Part shown: positions 1 to 6,725 of the stretch, piece after piece | Position numbering within the stretch: the first letter of the stretch is position 1 | How the letters are laid out: each line of letters begins with the position of its first letter | Assembly: GCA_937894105.1 (NCBI GenBank) | Contig: CALCTI010000680.1 | Span: 1-19,484, forward strand | Direction of reading: 5' to 3' | DNA: 19,484 bases | Source: an uncultured cyanobacterium | GTDB lineage: Bacteria > Cyanobacteriota > Cyanobacteriia > CACIAM-69d | Position numbers and translations under genes: made by a program | The notes under the pieces: generated by a model | Database searches by the model: none | The model's input: only the letters and a program-made list of their open reading frames with translations | Told to the model about the DNA's origin: nothing

Positions 1-28
1 TAGGGATTCAATTGATGACAGCCCCTAG
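1..28. mobile_element. End of a MITE/IS element running off the left edge
   Basis: Bases 1-28 are the exact reverse complement of 13854-13881, the left end of the small element before psbQ. Reading rightward, the terminal inverted repeat ends at 24 and is followed by CTAG (25-28), the same 4-bp motif that flanks the other copy on both sides. The body of this copy therefore lies to the left of the window, and its size and any transposase cannot be seen. A CTAG target duplication would suit an IS5-like element or a derived MITE, but that family assignment is inference. Confidence 0.7.
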
Positions 29-397
29 CGATCGCCCCAAAAACTTACCTTAAAAAAGCGCCTTAACAACCTGAGTTTGAGGTCAAGAACGCAACCTAAA
101 TCTGGCTTCCCCTTAAACAGGAAGCATTGAGGAGGAAGCACTGCTCTTTCTTTCGTCGTTACTGGAGTTTGCCAGCGAGCCTGAATGTTGAGAACGCTGA
201 TTAAGCTGATTAAAAGCACGGCTTTACGTCGAGCTCAGGTCTTAAAAATCTGCCGTTTATATCAGCCTTCCAGGATCCACCATTGAGGCAAGGGGTTACA
301 TTTGCAGAAATCCACGAGAATTTTATTGGAGAAATATTGCTAGAGAAATATTATTAAAGGACACAAGCCTCAGGGGATTTTGGCCCTGCTGCTTTTT
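29..397. other. Gene-poor spacer
   Basis: No convincing gene is seen here. A 64-codon minus-strand frame covers 25-219, but it starts with GTG, shows no domain and runs into the element end, so I do not call it. The stretch holds small repeats: GCTTCC and GGAAGC can form a short hairpin near 101-121, GCTGATTAA occurs twice in tandem near 196-213, and GAGAAATATT occurs twice just before the tRNA. Confidence 0.5.
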
Positions 398-471
398 GGG
401 CGTGTAACTCAGCTGGATAGAGTAGCGGACTTCTAATCCGTTTGTCGTGGGTTCGAGTCCCACCTCGCCCG
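398..471 (+). tRNA. trnR-UCU: tRNA-Arg (anticodon UCU)
   Basis: A full cloverleaf can be drawn. The acceptor stem is 398-404 with 464-470. The D stem ACTC/GAGT is 407-410 with 420-423. The anticodon stem is 425-429 with 437-441, the variable loop 442-446, the T stem GTGGG/CCCAC 447-451 with 459-463, and the T loop is TTCGAGT. The anticodon loop is CTTCTAA with TCT at 432-434, so it reads AGA (and AGG by wobble). The discriminator is G471. CCA is not encoded; a run of six T follows. The acceptor stem has one U-U mismatch (403 with 465); all other stems pair fully. Confidence 0.95.
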
Positions 472-519
472 TTTTTTGGGAAATCGTAGGACATCCTTGA
501 GTGTCCCCTGGGTGGTTGT

Positions 520-1015
520 TCAGCGCCCTCTCATGACTTTTTGAAAACCGGACCACGGCCACAGCTCGAAGCCGGCTTTCTCGTAGGTGTGACGAGCTGG
601 AACGTGTCCCGGACGCCGCCGGTTTACACCATGGCGACCCCCATCCCCGCCTCTTTCAGTTGCTCTAGAGCAACTGAATTAACGCGCCGCCGACTCCTTG
701 CCCTTGAAAATCGGGATCTACTGCAACCATTGCAACCATATAAATTTCGCCCATTCGGCCTTCATGGTGGAGTTTTATGGCAATAAAACCGACAATTTCA
801 CCGGATAGGATGGCAACCCATGTGGGATTGTCAACATCGGCGCAAACTTGATCCACCGCTTGCTGTTGAGTCGCCTGCCAGCGATCGCCATAAAACACCT
901 GATACACATCAGGATTCATGGCCGGTTCCATTGTCTGAAACACCGGTGCCCAAGCCCTTAAAGCCACGCGTATGATCCCATCGTGATCCAAAGAATCAAA
1001 AGATTTTATTTTCAT
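520..1015 (-). pseudogene. Decayed GNAT-family N-acetyltransferase
   Basis: GNAT enzymes transfer an acetyl group from acetyl-CoA to an amine; the substrate here is unknown. The first part reads as an intact GNAT core up to the acetyl-CoA loop (VDPDFQGQGVGGALIQLL), then stops at TAG 665-667. Homologous sequence continues in other frames: after a shift at about 666 it reads EQLKEAGMGVAMV, meets TAA at 624-626, shifts again at about 613, then reads PGHVPARHTYEKAGFELW and on to TGA at 520-522. That C-terminal piece is the usual GNAT motif B, so one ancestral gene of about 165 codons is broken by two frameshifts and one nonsense change. I chose ATG 1015 because GAAGG sits five bases upstream; GTG 1027 is also in frame. 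The truncated 116-residue product would lack motif B and is unlikely to be active. Confidence 0.85.
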
Positions 1016-1167
1016 AAAAACCTTCACAAAGCGCCTTCAAAGGGGCTTAGCTAGCGGCTTTACTGGTGATTAAGACTAGACACAGAGTTTAAATGGTCTT
1101 GGTGACAATCCCCAAGGCACTTACACTGAATCCATCACTTTTCTTCCACAGAGCACAGCTCTCCGCA

Positions 1168-1278
1168 CTAAATGAGTTGATGCCAGAAAAATAGCCCGAG
1201 GCGCACTAGATTGACGCCAATAAATGTGCTTAAAGCAATAAATATTAAAACGTTTATTGCTTGCATTAGTTTTTCCAT
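1168..1278 (-). CDS. Small single-pass membrane protein (36 aa), unassigned
   Basis: A 37-codon frame starts at ATG 1278 and ends at TAG 1168-1170, with AGGA four bases before the start codon, a good Shine-Dalgarno match. The product begins MEKLMQAINVLIFIALS, is strongly hydrophobic from about residue 8 to 33 with one internal Arg, and ends in WHQLI. This layout (short polar start, one helix, a few end residues) is that of the many tiny subunits of cyanobacterial photosystems, cytochrome b6f and the NDH-1 complex, such as NdhP or NdhQ. I cannot match it to any one of them from memory, so no symbol is given. It lies alone, 152 bp upstream of the GNAT pseudogene on the same strand. A chance frame is possible, but the SD, the clean hydrophobic segment and the size argue for a real gene. 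Confidence 0.55.
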   Translation of the reverse strand: MEKLMQAINVLIFIALSTFIGVNLVRLGLFFWHQLI

Positions 1279-1460
1279 AAGTTCCTGAGCCTGTGAACCC
1301 GACGCTTGAAAGTTTAGGGTGAGGGACGCAAAGTTAGTATTAATTTCCTTAAATCAGCTCCTTAAATCAATCCCTTTAGAAAGGGTACAGAAATTCCATG
1401 GCACAATTGGCGGCGATAGGGGCGATCGCCTTAACTCAACCCAACTGAGACCAACGTCCG
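1279..1460. other. Spacer between the small ORF and the MITE
   Basis: AT-rich divergent spacer with no gene seen. It should hold the promoters of the small minus-strand ORF and possibly of pyrG. It contains a HIP1 core (GGCGATCGCC) near 1422-1431 and two close copies of a CCTTAAATCA-type word near 1348-1370. I could not pick a convincing promoter. Confidence 0.4.
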
Positions 1461-1556
1461 TAATACCAATTCTCTAAATCAAAGCCATATAAAATGCCCT
1501 TTTAAGCCTTCTTTCTTGGGCCTCCTATGTCTCTCAACTTAAAAGAATTGGTATAA
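1461..1556. mobile_element. 96-bp MITE-like element, copy 1
   Basis: The element starts TAATACCAATTCT and ends AGAATTGGTATAA, near-perfect 13-bp terminal inverted repeats. A second copy at 6538-6633 has the same length and differs at about three positions. It has no coding capacity. The TA or TAA at each edge may be the target duplication, as for Tc1/mariner-like elements. It lies 54 bp before the pyrG start codon, so it is probably inside the pyrG promoter or leader. Elements with TACCAATT ends are common in cyanobacteria (from memory). Confidence 0.85.
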
Positions 1557-1583
1557 CCCTCCTGCCCCCAGGAGCAGCACATT

Positions 1584-1609
1584 ACCCAAAAGCAACACCC
1601 AAAAGCAAC
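1584..1609 (+). repeat. Perfect 13-bp tandem duplication next to the pyrG start
   Basis: ACCCAAAAGCAAC occurs twice in exact tandem (1584-1596 and 1597-1609), ending one base before the pyrG ATG. It fills the place where a ribosome binding site would be, and neither copy looks like a Shine-Dalgarno sequence. The nearest AGGAG is at 1570-1574, 36 bases before the ATG. Confidence 0.9.
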
Positions 1610-1610
1610 A

Positions 1611-3446
1611 ATGACCAAATTTATCTTTGTAACCGGCGGCGTTGTATCTAGCATTGGTAAAGGCATTGTGGCGGCCAGCCTAGGGCGTTTGCTCAAGTCG
1701 CGCGACTATTCTGTTTCCATCTTGAAACTGGACCCCTACATCAACGTTGATCCCGGCACCATGAGCCCGTTTCAGCACGGGGAAGTATTTGTGACCGGCG
1801 ATGGGGCTGAAACGGACCTGGATCTGGGACACTACGAACGCTTTACAGACACCGACATGTCCCGTCTGAATAGCGTGACCACGGGGCTTATTTACCAGGC
1901 GGTGATTAACAAGGAGCGGCGCGGTGACTACCAAGGGGGCACGGTGCAGGTGATCCCCCATGTCACCGCTGAAATTCGATCGCGCATTCACCGAGTGGCT
2001 AAAGATACGGGTTCGGACGTGGTAATTGCGGAAATTGGCGGCACCGTGGGAGATATTGAATCGCTGCCGTTCTTGGAAGCGATTCGCCAGTTTCGTAAGG
2101 ACGTGGCCCGGGGAGATGTGCTGTATATGCACGTGACCCTGATTCCTTGGATTTCGGCGGCGGGGGAAATGAAAACCAAGCCCACCCAGCACTCGGTTAA
2201 GGAGCTGCGGTCCATTGGTATTCAGCCAGATATTTTGGTGTGTCGGTGTGCTCGACCGTTCCCCCCCCAGCAGCGCACTAAGCTTTCGGAATTTTGCGAC
2301 GTGCCGGAACAGTCAGTGATTGCCAACGGCGATGCTAAAAGCATTTATGAGGTGCCGCTGATGCTGGAACGGGAGGGACTAGCGGAACAAACCTTGTCAA
2401 TTTTGGGGATGGAGCAACGCACGCCAAATTTGGAAGGCTGGCAGCGGTTGGTGGAACGGCTGTATCGCCCGAAGCGAGAGGTGGAGGTGGCGATCGTGGG
2501 TAAGTACGTGAGTCTAACGGATGCCTATTTATCAGTGGTGGAGGCGTTGCGCCATGCGTCCATTGCAACGGAAAGTAATTTGAAGGTGCGGTGGATTAGC
2601 TCTGAGGATATTGAGCGAGACGGGGCGGGGCGGTATTTGAGCGATGTGGCAGGAATTGTGGTGCCGGGGGGCTTTGGGACTCGGGGCGTGGACGGCAAAA
2701 TCCAGGCGGTGCGCTATGCCCGGGAAAATCAAATTCCATTTTTGGGATTATGTTTAGGGATGCAGTGCGCCAGCATTGAATGGGCTCGCTATGTGGCGGG
2801 GTTGGACAATGCCAATAGCGCTGAGTTTGACCCAGGTTGCCAAAATCCTATTATTGCCCTGTTGCCGGAACAGGAAGATGTGGTGGATTTGGGAGGAACC
2901 ATGCGTTTGGGGCTATACCCCTGTCGCATTGAGGAGGGGTCTTTAGCCCATCGGCTCTATGGTCGCGAGGTGGTATATGAGCGCCATCGCCACCGCTATG
3001 AGTTTAATAATAGCTATCGCACCAAGCTGGTGGAGACGGGGTATCGCCTGAGTGGTGCTTCTCTTGATGGGCGGCTGGTGGAAATTATCGAAATGCCGAA
3101 TCACCCGTTTTTCCTGGCAACCCAGTTTCATCCAGAGTTCCAGTCTCGCCCCAGTACGCCCCACCCCTTATTTGTGGGATTTTTGGGGGCTGCCCTTGAG
3201 CGAAGTCCGGAGGAAGAAAAAAGTCAGCCCAATGGCAATGGGGCGAACGGGGGATCGTTGGCGGGGGTGACGGTGGGAGAGGCGATCGCCCGTCCTGAAA
3301 TAGTCAACAGCGAATTCTCTGGTGAAATCACCCGTGAGGGGCGATCGCCCGTTAGCGAAGCTAACCCTACCTCCACCATTGACAACGGCGACGACCAAAA
3401 CCTCTCAGCCTTCGCCGACGCTAGCGGTAACGACATTATGGGATAG
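1611..3446 (+). CDS. pyrG: CTP synthase
   Basis: CTP synthase makes CTP from UTP, ATP and glutamine, the last step of de novo pyrimidine nucleotide synthesis, in the cytosol. The N-terminal synthetase domain (about 1-270) opens with the family start MTKFIFVTGGVVSSIGKG, the ATP-binding loop, followed by the conserved LKLDPYINVDPGTMSP and THSVKELRSIGIQP-like stretch (TQHSVKELRS here). The class I glutamine amidotransferase domain (about 290-530) has the oxyanion and nucleophile segments GGFGTRG and GLCLGMQ, with Cys381 as nucleophile, and ATQFHPEF with His507 and Glu509 completing the triad. All catalytic residues are present. The protein is 611 residues against about 535-545 usual: residues about 533-611 form a Gly/Asn/Ser/Glu-rich tail with no domain, encoded partly by HIP1-bearing DNA. 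No SD is visible. It converges with the next gene, 32 bp apart. Confidence 0.97.
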   Translation: MTKFIFVTGGVVSSIGKGIVAASLGRLLKSRDYSVSILKLDPYINVDPGTMSPFQHGEVFVTGDGAETDLDLGHYERFTDTDMSRLNSVTTGLIYQAVINKERRGDYQGGTVQVIPHVTAEIRSRIHRVAKDTGSDVVIAEIGGTVGDIESLPFLEAIRQFRKDVARGDVLYMHVTLIPWISAAGEMKTKPTQHSVKELRSIGIQPDILVCRCARPFPPQQRTKLSEFCDVPEQSVIANGDAKSIYEVPLMLEREGLAEQTLSILGMEQRTPNLEGWQRLVERLYRPKREVEVAIVGKYVSLTDAYLSVVEALRHASIATESNLKVRWISSEDIERDGAGRYLSDVAGIVVPGGFGTRGVDGKIQAVRYARENQIPFLGLCLGMQCASIEWARYVAGLDNANSAEFDPGCQNPIIALLPEQEDVVDLGGTMRLGLYPCRIEEGSLAHRLYGREVVYERHRHRYEFNNSYRTKLVETGYRLSGASLDGRLVEIIEMPNHPFFLATQFHPEFQSRPSTPHPLFVGFLGAALERSPEEEKSQPNGNGANGGSLAGVTVGEAIARPEIVNSEFSGEITREGRSPVSEANPTSTIDNGDDQNLSAFADASGNDIMG

Positions 3447-3478
3447 CAACGCCGCTTTCCGCCTTTAGCTTAGTGGAC

Positions 3479-3928
3479 TTAACGCCCCATATCCTTGGCC
3501 ATCTCCTTAAACATATCGAGGCTGGGACCCGGACCACGGCGCTTGCCGTCAAAGCGCGGAATTCGGTTGTATGGAGAAAATAGTGCTGCTGGCTGAGGTG
3601 GAGCAGGGGGCATTTCGGGCTTCGCTCCACCGTTGTCCGCAGGCTCGACCTCTTCTTTCGATTGCTTGTCAGCTTTACCCTTTACCGCTTTTTTCGATTG
3701 CTTGTCAGCTTTACCCTTTACCGCTTTTTTCTTGGGGCTTTTCTGTTCTTTTTTTTCCACCGTCTTGGGTGCAGGCTTCTTATCAGCCTCCCCTTCGGTG
3801 CTGTCGGTAGAGGCAGGGGCAGTGCCGCTGGCAGATTCAGCGGCAGCGTCGTCGAATTCTACAAAGTATTTACCCTGCTTTTCGTCCTCTTTTTTGCCAC
3901 CGAGTAGATTTTTTAGGGGGCCAATCAT
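3479..3928 (-). CDS. Conserved-type cyanobacterial hypothetical protein, Lys/Pro-rich
   Basis: 149 residues from ATG 3928, chosen because GAGGAG lies 12 bases upstream and the longer frame (to 4090) has no SD and an unlikely Cys/Pro-rich start. The N-terminus (MIGPLKNLLGGKK, then GKYFVEFDD) and the C-terminus (FSPYNRIPRFDGKRRGPGPS, then LDMFKEMAKDMGR) look like two conserved short blocks. The middle (about 35-115) is low-complexity, rich in Lys, Ala, Glu and Pro and probably disordered. That middle holds a perfect 12-residue duplication (KAVKGKADKQSK twice). No signal peptide or membrane helix is seen. I recall similar end blocks in unnamed cyanobacterial proteins but know no function. It is read toward pyrG, and its start faces the CHAT gene. 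Confidence 0.75.
   Translation of the reverse strand: MIGPLKNLLGGKKEDEKQGKYFVEFDDAAAESASGTAPASTDSTEGEADKKPAPKTVEKKEQKSPKKKAVKGKADKQSKKAVKGKADKQSKEEVEPADNGGAKPEMPPAPPQPAALFSPYNRIPRFDGKRRGPGPSLDMFKEMAKDMGR
3659..3730. repeat. Perfect 36-bp tandem duplication within the Lys-rich gene
   Basis: The unit starting CGATTGCTTGTCAGC is present twice with no mismatch (3659-3694 and 3695-3730). Being 36 bp, it keeps the reading frame and adds 12 residues to the basic linker. Perfect identity points to a recent slippage or recombination event. Confidence 0.95.
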
Positions 3929-4153
3929 GGTCTGGGTTTTCTCCTCAAAAAGTCTACGAATTATTGCGCTTATGAATTTTAGCGGATGGCTTACTACCGG
4001 GGAGCAACCGGGGATATTTCGCAATATGACGACAGTGGACGTGGGCTCCCTTGGAGAGTTCTTTAAGGGAGAGCAAAAACAAAATGGCACAATGGAATAG
4101 GCAACGGTGGGAAGACCGCTTGTATCAATCCTTGCTGCGGCTATGTTTGTCTA

Positions 4154-4183
4154 ATTACTGTCGAGATTATTACTGTCGAGATT
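4154..4183 (+). repeat. Perfect 15-bp tandem duplication upstream of the CHAT gene
   Basis: ATTACTGTCGAGATT occurs twice in exact tandem and ends six bases before the ATG at 4190. It occupies the leader region of the CHAT gene and leaves only a weak AGG (4184-4186) as a possible SD. Confidence 0.9.
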
Positions 4184-4189
4184 AGGTTC

Positions 4190-4303
4190 ATGGGCGATTC
4201 TATCGAGCAGTTTTTATTATCGATTTCGCCGATGGGGGCGGGCGATCGCCCCAATGAAAAGTTTTAACTTCGCACGGAGATTGTACCGAACGTTGCACCT
4301 CTG
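4190..4303 (+). pseudogene. Disrupted 5' end of the CHAT gene (in-frame TAA)
   Basis: An ATG at 4190 opens the same frame as the CHAT gene and reads MGDSIEQFLLSISPMGAG, then DRPNEKF, then TAA at 4265-4267 (codon 26), then LRTEIVPNVAPL straight into the main frame. The pattern of a beta strand, a gap, then L(V)RTE..P.V matches how I remember cyanobacterial CHAT proteins beginning, where a Tyr often sits at the stop position. A single change from TAT or TAC to TAA would explain it. Without this segment the product begins inside the conserved N-terminal region. Confidence 0.6.
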
Positions 4304-6466
4304 GTGCAGGAGGAGGGTGTGTTGCTCCTGGATCATTGGATTGATCAGGCTCAGCTCCTGTCGGGGGATCCGTTGGTGGCGATGCTAAATCCCCAGGATG
4401 AGGCGACCCAGACTCCGTCGGCGTTTGGTAATTTGCTGTTCGACCAGGTATTTCAGAAGAGTATTCGCGATAGTTGGTTGGTGGCCCAAGGGGTGGCCCA
4501 AAGGCAAAAGCAGGTGTTGCAATTGCGCCTGGGGCTCAAGGGTGATCGCCTACCCCGTTTGCCGTGGGAAGCCCTGTCGGGGGACGGGCGCACCTTAACC
4601 ACGGGTACTGAAATCACCTTTTCCAGGTATCGTCTGAAATTTGGGCACCAGTCATCAGCGCTGGACAATATTGACCAACTTCGGTTCCACCAGCGGCTGC
4701 GGATTTTAATGGCGGTGTCGGAGCCGGACGATCGCGATCGGTTGGAATTGTCCCAGGAAGTGGAGAAATTAAAAGACGAGCTAGCCAAGCTACAGGACTC
4801 GGACCAGCCTTTGGAAATCACGATCGATGTGCTGGAACAGCCGGACCGAGGACGGCTGACCCAGGCCCTGGAACAGGGGAAGTATCAAATTTTTCACTAC
4901 GCCGGTCACAGCAGTTCTGGTCCCGATGGCGGTAATTTACATTTGGTCAGCAGCCGCACTGGGCTTACGGAAATGTTGAGCGGTCAGGATTTGGCGGGGC
5001 TGTTAGTTAACAACGGCGTACTGCTGGCGTTTTTTAATTCTTGTCAGGGGAGCTATACCGCTGCGGGGGCTCCGTCCCTACTGGCGGAGGATAAGGCAGT
5101 GATTGATAACCTGGCGGCGGCGCTTGTGGAACGGGGGGTGCCAGGGGTGTTGGCCATGAGCGAAAACATTCCCGATGAGGTGGCTGTGACGTTAATGCAG
5201 TTGTTCTATCGCAATTTGCGTCCAGACTATGCGGTGGATCTGAGCCTGAGCCGGGTGCGCCAGGGGCTCGTGTCTGCCTACGGGTCTAGTCGGTTTTATT
5301 GGGCGCTACCGATTTTGTACCTGCATCCAGAATTTGACGGGTATTTGTTTAAACCGGCGGTGGATCCAGGCGGTGATTTTTCTTGGAATGTGCCCCTACC
5401 CGAGGACGATGACGATGAGCAGTTAAGTGCTGATTGGGATATGGCGGCAGAACCGGTGGCGCACCCCACGGGGAATAGTCGCCCAGGTGCTTTGCCCCCT
5501 GAACTTGCGGACCAGTCCAGTGCCTCTGGTGCCACCCTTGACCTGCCGCCTTTTAATTTGCGCCCTGGCAAACACTCTAAAAAAGTCGCTGCCAAAGCCG
5601 CCAAGGGGTTGAAAACTCCGACGATCGCCCCGCCCGCTTCCCAAGAATCCTCAGACGTAGGAGCCTGGCAAGGGCGTTTACCGAAAGGGCGGCGATCGGT
5701 GCCTTGGATCGTGGGCGGGCTGGTGGTTGCTTCCTTCGGAGCGGGAGGGCTGCTCTGGAATCCGGGGGAGCCAGAGCCCGCAACTGCACCGGGTACCCCT
5801 ACCCCTGCCAATCCCCCATCACAGACTCTGACCCAGGGCGATCGCCAGGAGGTTTTGCAGGAGCTGGGGGAGGAGCTTGGAGAACTCTTGGGACCCGGGC
5901 GCAATGATTTAGAGAGCGCGGCTGGGGTCGTAGCTGAAATCCCTAGAGACTGGGACGATGCCGAGGCGTTTTTCTGGCGAGGACGACTGGCGTGGCAGGG
6001 GGCAAAAACTGGACAGCAGGAAAAATATGGCAGCGTTCAAGATGCCATTCGCGCTTGGAGTCGAGCGGTCATCAAAAATCGGGACTCGGTGGTTTACCAA
6101 GCAGCCCTAGGGTTTGCCCACTATGAGGCGGGGAATTTTGAAGATGCTGAAATTCAGTGGGACAACGCAGTAAACCTGGCGGGGCAGAGGGCGGCAGAGT
6201 TTCCGACGCCGGTTGCACCGGGAACAGAGGCGGAAAATGAGGCGGAAAAACTGAAGGAGCGATCGCGCCTCAATGCCCACGCGGGACTGACGCTACTTAA
6301 CTGGCGCAACGACAGAAACCCAAGCAGCCCTGAGGTGCAATATCATCTCAACATTGTTAACACCGCCGATGGCAGCAACTACACCGAAAACTCCCTGGGC
6401 AATGACTGGATGTGGTCCCAACGGGCCCTGTCTGACTGGAAAGAAATCAATACTCCTCAACAATAA
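4304..6466 (+). CDS. CHAT-domain (caspase-like) membrane protein with TPR-like C-terminus
   Basis: CHAT proteins are clan CD cysteine peptidases related to caspases; several act in bacterial defence or cell death, but this one's substrate is unknown. Numbered from GTG 4304, the CHAT domain covers about 1-355, with the His motif FHYAGHSS (likely catalytic His202) and the Cys motif FFNSCQG (Cys247), so the dyad is intact. A Pro/Ser/acidic linker follows, including EDDDDEQ. One membrane helix lies at about 466-485 (VPWIVGGLVVASFGAGGLLW), then a Pro/Thr stretch and two or three TPR-like helix pairs (AEAFFWRGRLAW; YQAALGFAHYEAGNFEDAEI) at about 530-630. The basic residues before the helix suggest the CHAT part is cytoplasmic and the TPR part periplasmic. 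GTG 4304 is only the first start after an in-frame TAA; no SD precedes it. The gene may be a recent pseudogene or may make a shortened protein. It converges with the SLH gene. Confidence 0.75.
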   Translation: MQEEGVLLLDHWIDQAQLLSGDPLVAMLNPQDEATQTPSAFGNLLFDQVFQKSIRDSWLVAQGVAQRQKQVLQLRLGLKGDRLPRLPWEALSGDGRTLTTGTEITFSRYRLKFGHQSSALDNIDQLRFHQRLRILMAVSEPDDRDRLELSQEVEKLKDELAKLQDSDQPLEITIDVLEQPDRGRLTQALEQGKYQIFHYAGHSSSGPDGGNLHLVSSRTGLTEMLSGQDLAGLLVNNGVLLAFFNSCQGSYTAAGAPSLLAEDKAVIDNLAAALVERGVPGVLAMSENIPDEVAVTLMQLFYRNLRPDYAVDLSLSRVRQGLVSAYGSSRFYWALPILYLHPEFDGYLFKPAVDPGGDFSWNVPLPEDDDDEQLSADWDMAAEPVAHPTGNSRPGALPPELADQSSASGATLDLPPFNLRPGKHSKKVAAKAAKGLKTPTIAPPASQESSDVGAWQGRLPKGRRSVPWIVGGLVVASFGAGGLLWNPGEPEPATAPGTPTPANPPSQTLTQGDRQEVLQELGEELGELLGPGRNDLESAAGVVAEIPRDWDDAEAFFWRGRLAWQGAKTGQQEKYGSVQDAIRAWSRAVIKNRDSVVYQAALGFAHYEAGNFEDAEIQWDNAVNLAGQRAAEFPTPVAPGTEAENEAEKLKERSRLNAHAGLTLLNWRNDRNPSSPEVQYHLNIVNTADGSNYTENSLGNDWMWSQRALSDWKEINTPQQ

Positions 6467-6508
6467 AACTATCAGCAATAAAGTAAATCACAAATAAACC
6501 ACCAACAG

Positions 6509-6532
6509 CCCCCTTAACCCAGGACTGGGGGG
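6509..6532 (+). terminator. Possible terminator hairpin after the CHAT gene
   Basis: CCCAG/CTGGG (6518-6522 with 6525-6529) can pair over a two-base loop, or the flanking CCCCC/GGGGG runs can pair instead. There is no long U run after it, so its role is uncertain. It lies 42 bp after the CHAT stop codon and just before the MITE. Confidence 0.35.
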
Positions 6533-6537
6533 AGTTC

Positions 6538-6633
6538 TAATACCAATTCTCTAAATCAAAGCGATATAAAATGCTCTTTTAAGCCTTCTTTCTTGGGCTT
6601 CCTATGTCTCTCAACTTAAAAGAATTGGTATAA
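6538..6633. mobile_element. 96-bp MITE-like element, copy 2
   Basis: Same length as the 1461-1556 copy, with about three base differences and the same 13-bp inverted ends. It lies in the spacer between the convergent CHAT and SLH genes. Near-identity of two copies about 5 kb apart in the same orientation points to recent movement, which needs a transposase supplied elsewhere in the genome. Confidence 0.85.
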
Positions 6634-6685
6634 AGGGAGTCAAAAGACTTTGGTTGAAGGAGAAAGGGCGAGATCCCCCCTCAGT

Positions 6686-6704
6686 CCCCCCTTTTTAAGG
6701 GAGG
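6686..6704. terminator. C-run/G-run hairpin between convergent genes
   Basis: CCCCCCTT and AAGGGAGG pair over a three-T loop with one mismatch, just beyond the stop codon of the SLH gene (22 bp). Together with the preceding GATCCCCCC word it resembles the C-rich/G-rich palindromes often found between cyanobacterial genes. It could end transcription from either side, more likely from the minus-strand gene; it may equally be a dispersed repeat. Confidence 0.4.
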
Positions 6705-6725
6705 AAGTGGGAGCATAGTTTGCAT

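Noticed and set aside
25..219. 64-codon minus-strand frame
   Set aside because: GTG start, no SD, no domain, and it ends in the mobile element edge; likely chance.
323..562. 79-codon minus-strand frame over the tRNA
   Set aside because: It is the antisense translation of tRNA-Arg and flanking DNA.
1680..2192. 170-codon minus-strand frame inside pyrG
   Set aside because: Antisense shadow of a clearly conserved CTP synthase.
3571..4100. Plus-strand frames opposite the Lys-rich gene
   Set aside because: Their hydrophobic look comes from reading Lys codons in antisense; the minus-strand gene has an SD and sensible ends.
5296..5904. 202-codon minus-strand frame inside the CHAT gene
   Set aside because: Ser/Pro/Gly-rich antisense shadow of the linker and membrane region.
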